NCBI GenBank assembly: GCA_003133425.1
Contig: PKXI01000389.1
Span: forward strand, 23,095-61,549
DNA from: Acidobacteriaceae bacterium
Lineage (GTDB): Bacteria > Acidobacteriota > Terriglobia > Terriglobales > Acidobacteriaceae
Reading direction: 5' to 3'
DNA length: 38,455 nt
Shown here: one piece after another, positions 37,798 through 38,455 of the stretch
Layout: each line of letters opens with the position of its first letter
Position numbering within the stretch: position 1 is the stretch's first letter
Notes under the pieces: generated by a model
Told to the model about the DNA's origin: nothing
Database searches by the model: none
Seen by the model: the letters and a program-made list of their open reading frames with translations, nothing else
Position numbers and translations under genes: made by a program

Positions 37798-38455
37798 ACG
37801 GAACCTTCAATATCTGGCTGATTCCGCTGCTGCCCTTTGCCGGGTTTCTGCTGAACGGAGTCCTCGGCTCGCGGATGCCAAAGTGGTTGGTGACCACCGT
37901 GGCGCTGCTTGCCCCGCTCGCTGCGTTCGGCGTGGTGGTGAATGCAGCTCGGAGCGTCTTCGGGATTGGCGTACCAACAAGTTCCCTGCCCTACATCGAA
38001 ACCTGCCCGATGGGTTGGATCAACATCGGTGCGCTGCACATCGATTTCAGCTTCGTGCTCGATCAGCTTTCGCTGGTCATGCTTCTCGTCATCACCGGCG
38101 TGGGTTTCCTCATCCATATCTACTCCGTCGGATACATGAGTCATGAAGAGGGATACGCGCGCTATTTCTCCTTCCTCAATCTCTTCCTCTTCTTCATGAC
38201 GGTGCTGGTACTGGCCGGCAATGCACTGCTGATGTTTGTAGGCTGGGAAGGCGTCGGCCTTGCGTCTTATCTGCTCATCGGCTTCTATTTCCAGAAGGAC
38301 TCGGCCGCAAATGCCGGCAAAAAAGCTTTCATCGTCAACCGCATCGGCGACTTCGGCTTTCTCATCGGAATCTTTCTTCTGCTCGCGAACTTCGGCACCC
38401 TGACCTTCAGCGAGATCGCGGCGAAGCTGACCGCAAGCCCTGCCTGGCAAGGCGG
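37794..38455 (+). CDS. nuoL: NADH-quinone oxidoreductase subunit L, partial (cut by window end)
   Basis: NuoL is the distal proton-pumping antiporter-like subunit of complex I. The frame is open from the ATG at 37794, overlapping the nuoK stop (ATGA), to the end of the window, giving about 220 of the usual 600-700 residues. The translated part begins [22 protein letters not shown] and includes [41 protein letters not shown] and [14 protein letters not shown], which are NuoL signatures (the GWExVGLxSYLLIGFW motif carries the conserved Glu). It is the last gene in view; nuoM and nuoN probably follow. Confidence 0.97.
   Translation, partial: MNGTFNIWLIPLLPFAGFLLNGVLGSRMPKWLVTTVALLAPLAAFGVVVNAARSVFGIGVPTSSLPYIETCPMGWINIGALHIDFSFVLDQLSLVMLLVITGVGFLIHIYSVGYMSHEEGYARYFSFLNLFLFFMTVLVLAGNALLMFVGWEGVGLASYLLIGFYFQKDSAANAGKKAFIVNRIGDFGFLIGIFLLLANFGTLTFSEIAAKLTASPAWQG

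Noticed and set aside
1..38455. CRISPR array, prophage, insertion sequence, tRNA or rRNA
   Set aside because: No regular spaced repeats, integrase, transposase, terminal repeats or RNA gene cores were seen on either strand.

Overview
The window is GC-rich chromosomal DNA from a Gram-negative, motile, aerobic bacterium, most likely a member of the Acidobacteriota. The outer-membrane L-ring (FlgH) and P-ring (FlgI) genes point to a diderm. The secreted von Willebrand-type protein at 3952-4995 has the layout of the acidobacterial VWFA-related family. Several small genes also resemble proteins I associate with that phylum. The phylum call is an inference. There is no rRNA, tRNA, CRISPR array, prophage or insertion sequence that I can support.

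Layout. (1) 1-5401, minus strand: a small secreted protein, pnp with its terminator, rpsO, the secreted VWA-like protein, and a 74-residue unknown protein. rpsO-pnp is the classical pair, here with two strong hairpins between the genes. (2) 5542-24193, minus strand: a large flagellar and chemotaxis region. In transcription order it reads fliN-like, fliO, fliP, fliQ, fliR, flhB, flhA, fliA, fliM, fliN, a GspE-N/zinc-finger protein, cheY, cheX, flgF, flgG, flgA, flgH, flgI, flgJ, flgM, flgN, flgK, flgL. Many junctions overlap by 1-13 nt, so translation is probably coupled. Three promoters fit a flagellar hierarchy: a sigma-54-like site before flgF and sigma-28-like sites before cheY and before flgM. 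fliA and its anti-sigma factor flgM are both present. (3) 24396-26862, plus strand: the PLP synthase genes pdxS and pdxT, separated by a Phd/VapC-type toxin-antitoxin pair whose toxin stop codon overlaps the pdxT start. (4) 26999-28214: a stand-alone cytochrome oxidase subunit III-like gene (plus) and a 103-residue unknown gene (minus). (5) 28594-38455, plus strand: a respiratory complex I operon, nuoA-C-D, two unknown genes, nuoE-F-G-H-J-K-L, with nuoL cut by the window end.

The complex I operon has no nuoB between nuoA and nuoC and no nuoI between nuoH and nuoJ. These two genes would encode the Fe-S subunits that link the NADH module to the quinone site, so they should lie elsewhere. Two unknown genes are embedded in the operon between nuoD and nuoE with coupled junctions. 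Other points worth attention are a perfect 23-bp inverted repeat inside the fli operon, related heptanucleotide repeats near 5.0 kb, a FliO without a membrane segment, a VWA protein that has lost its metal-binding motifs, and a nearly perfect 20-bp palindrome before the antitoxin gene. Start codons were moved from the longest reading frame wherever a ribosome binding site, an operon overlap or a promoter decided the matter.
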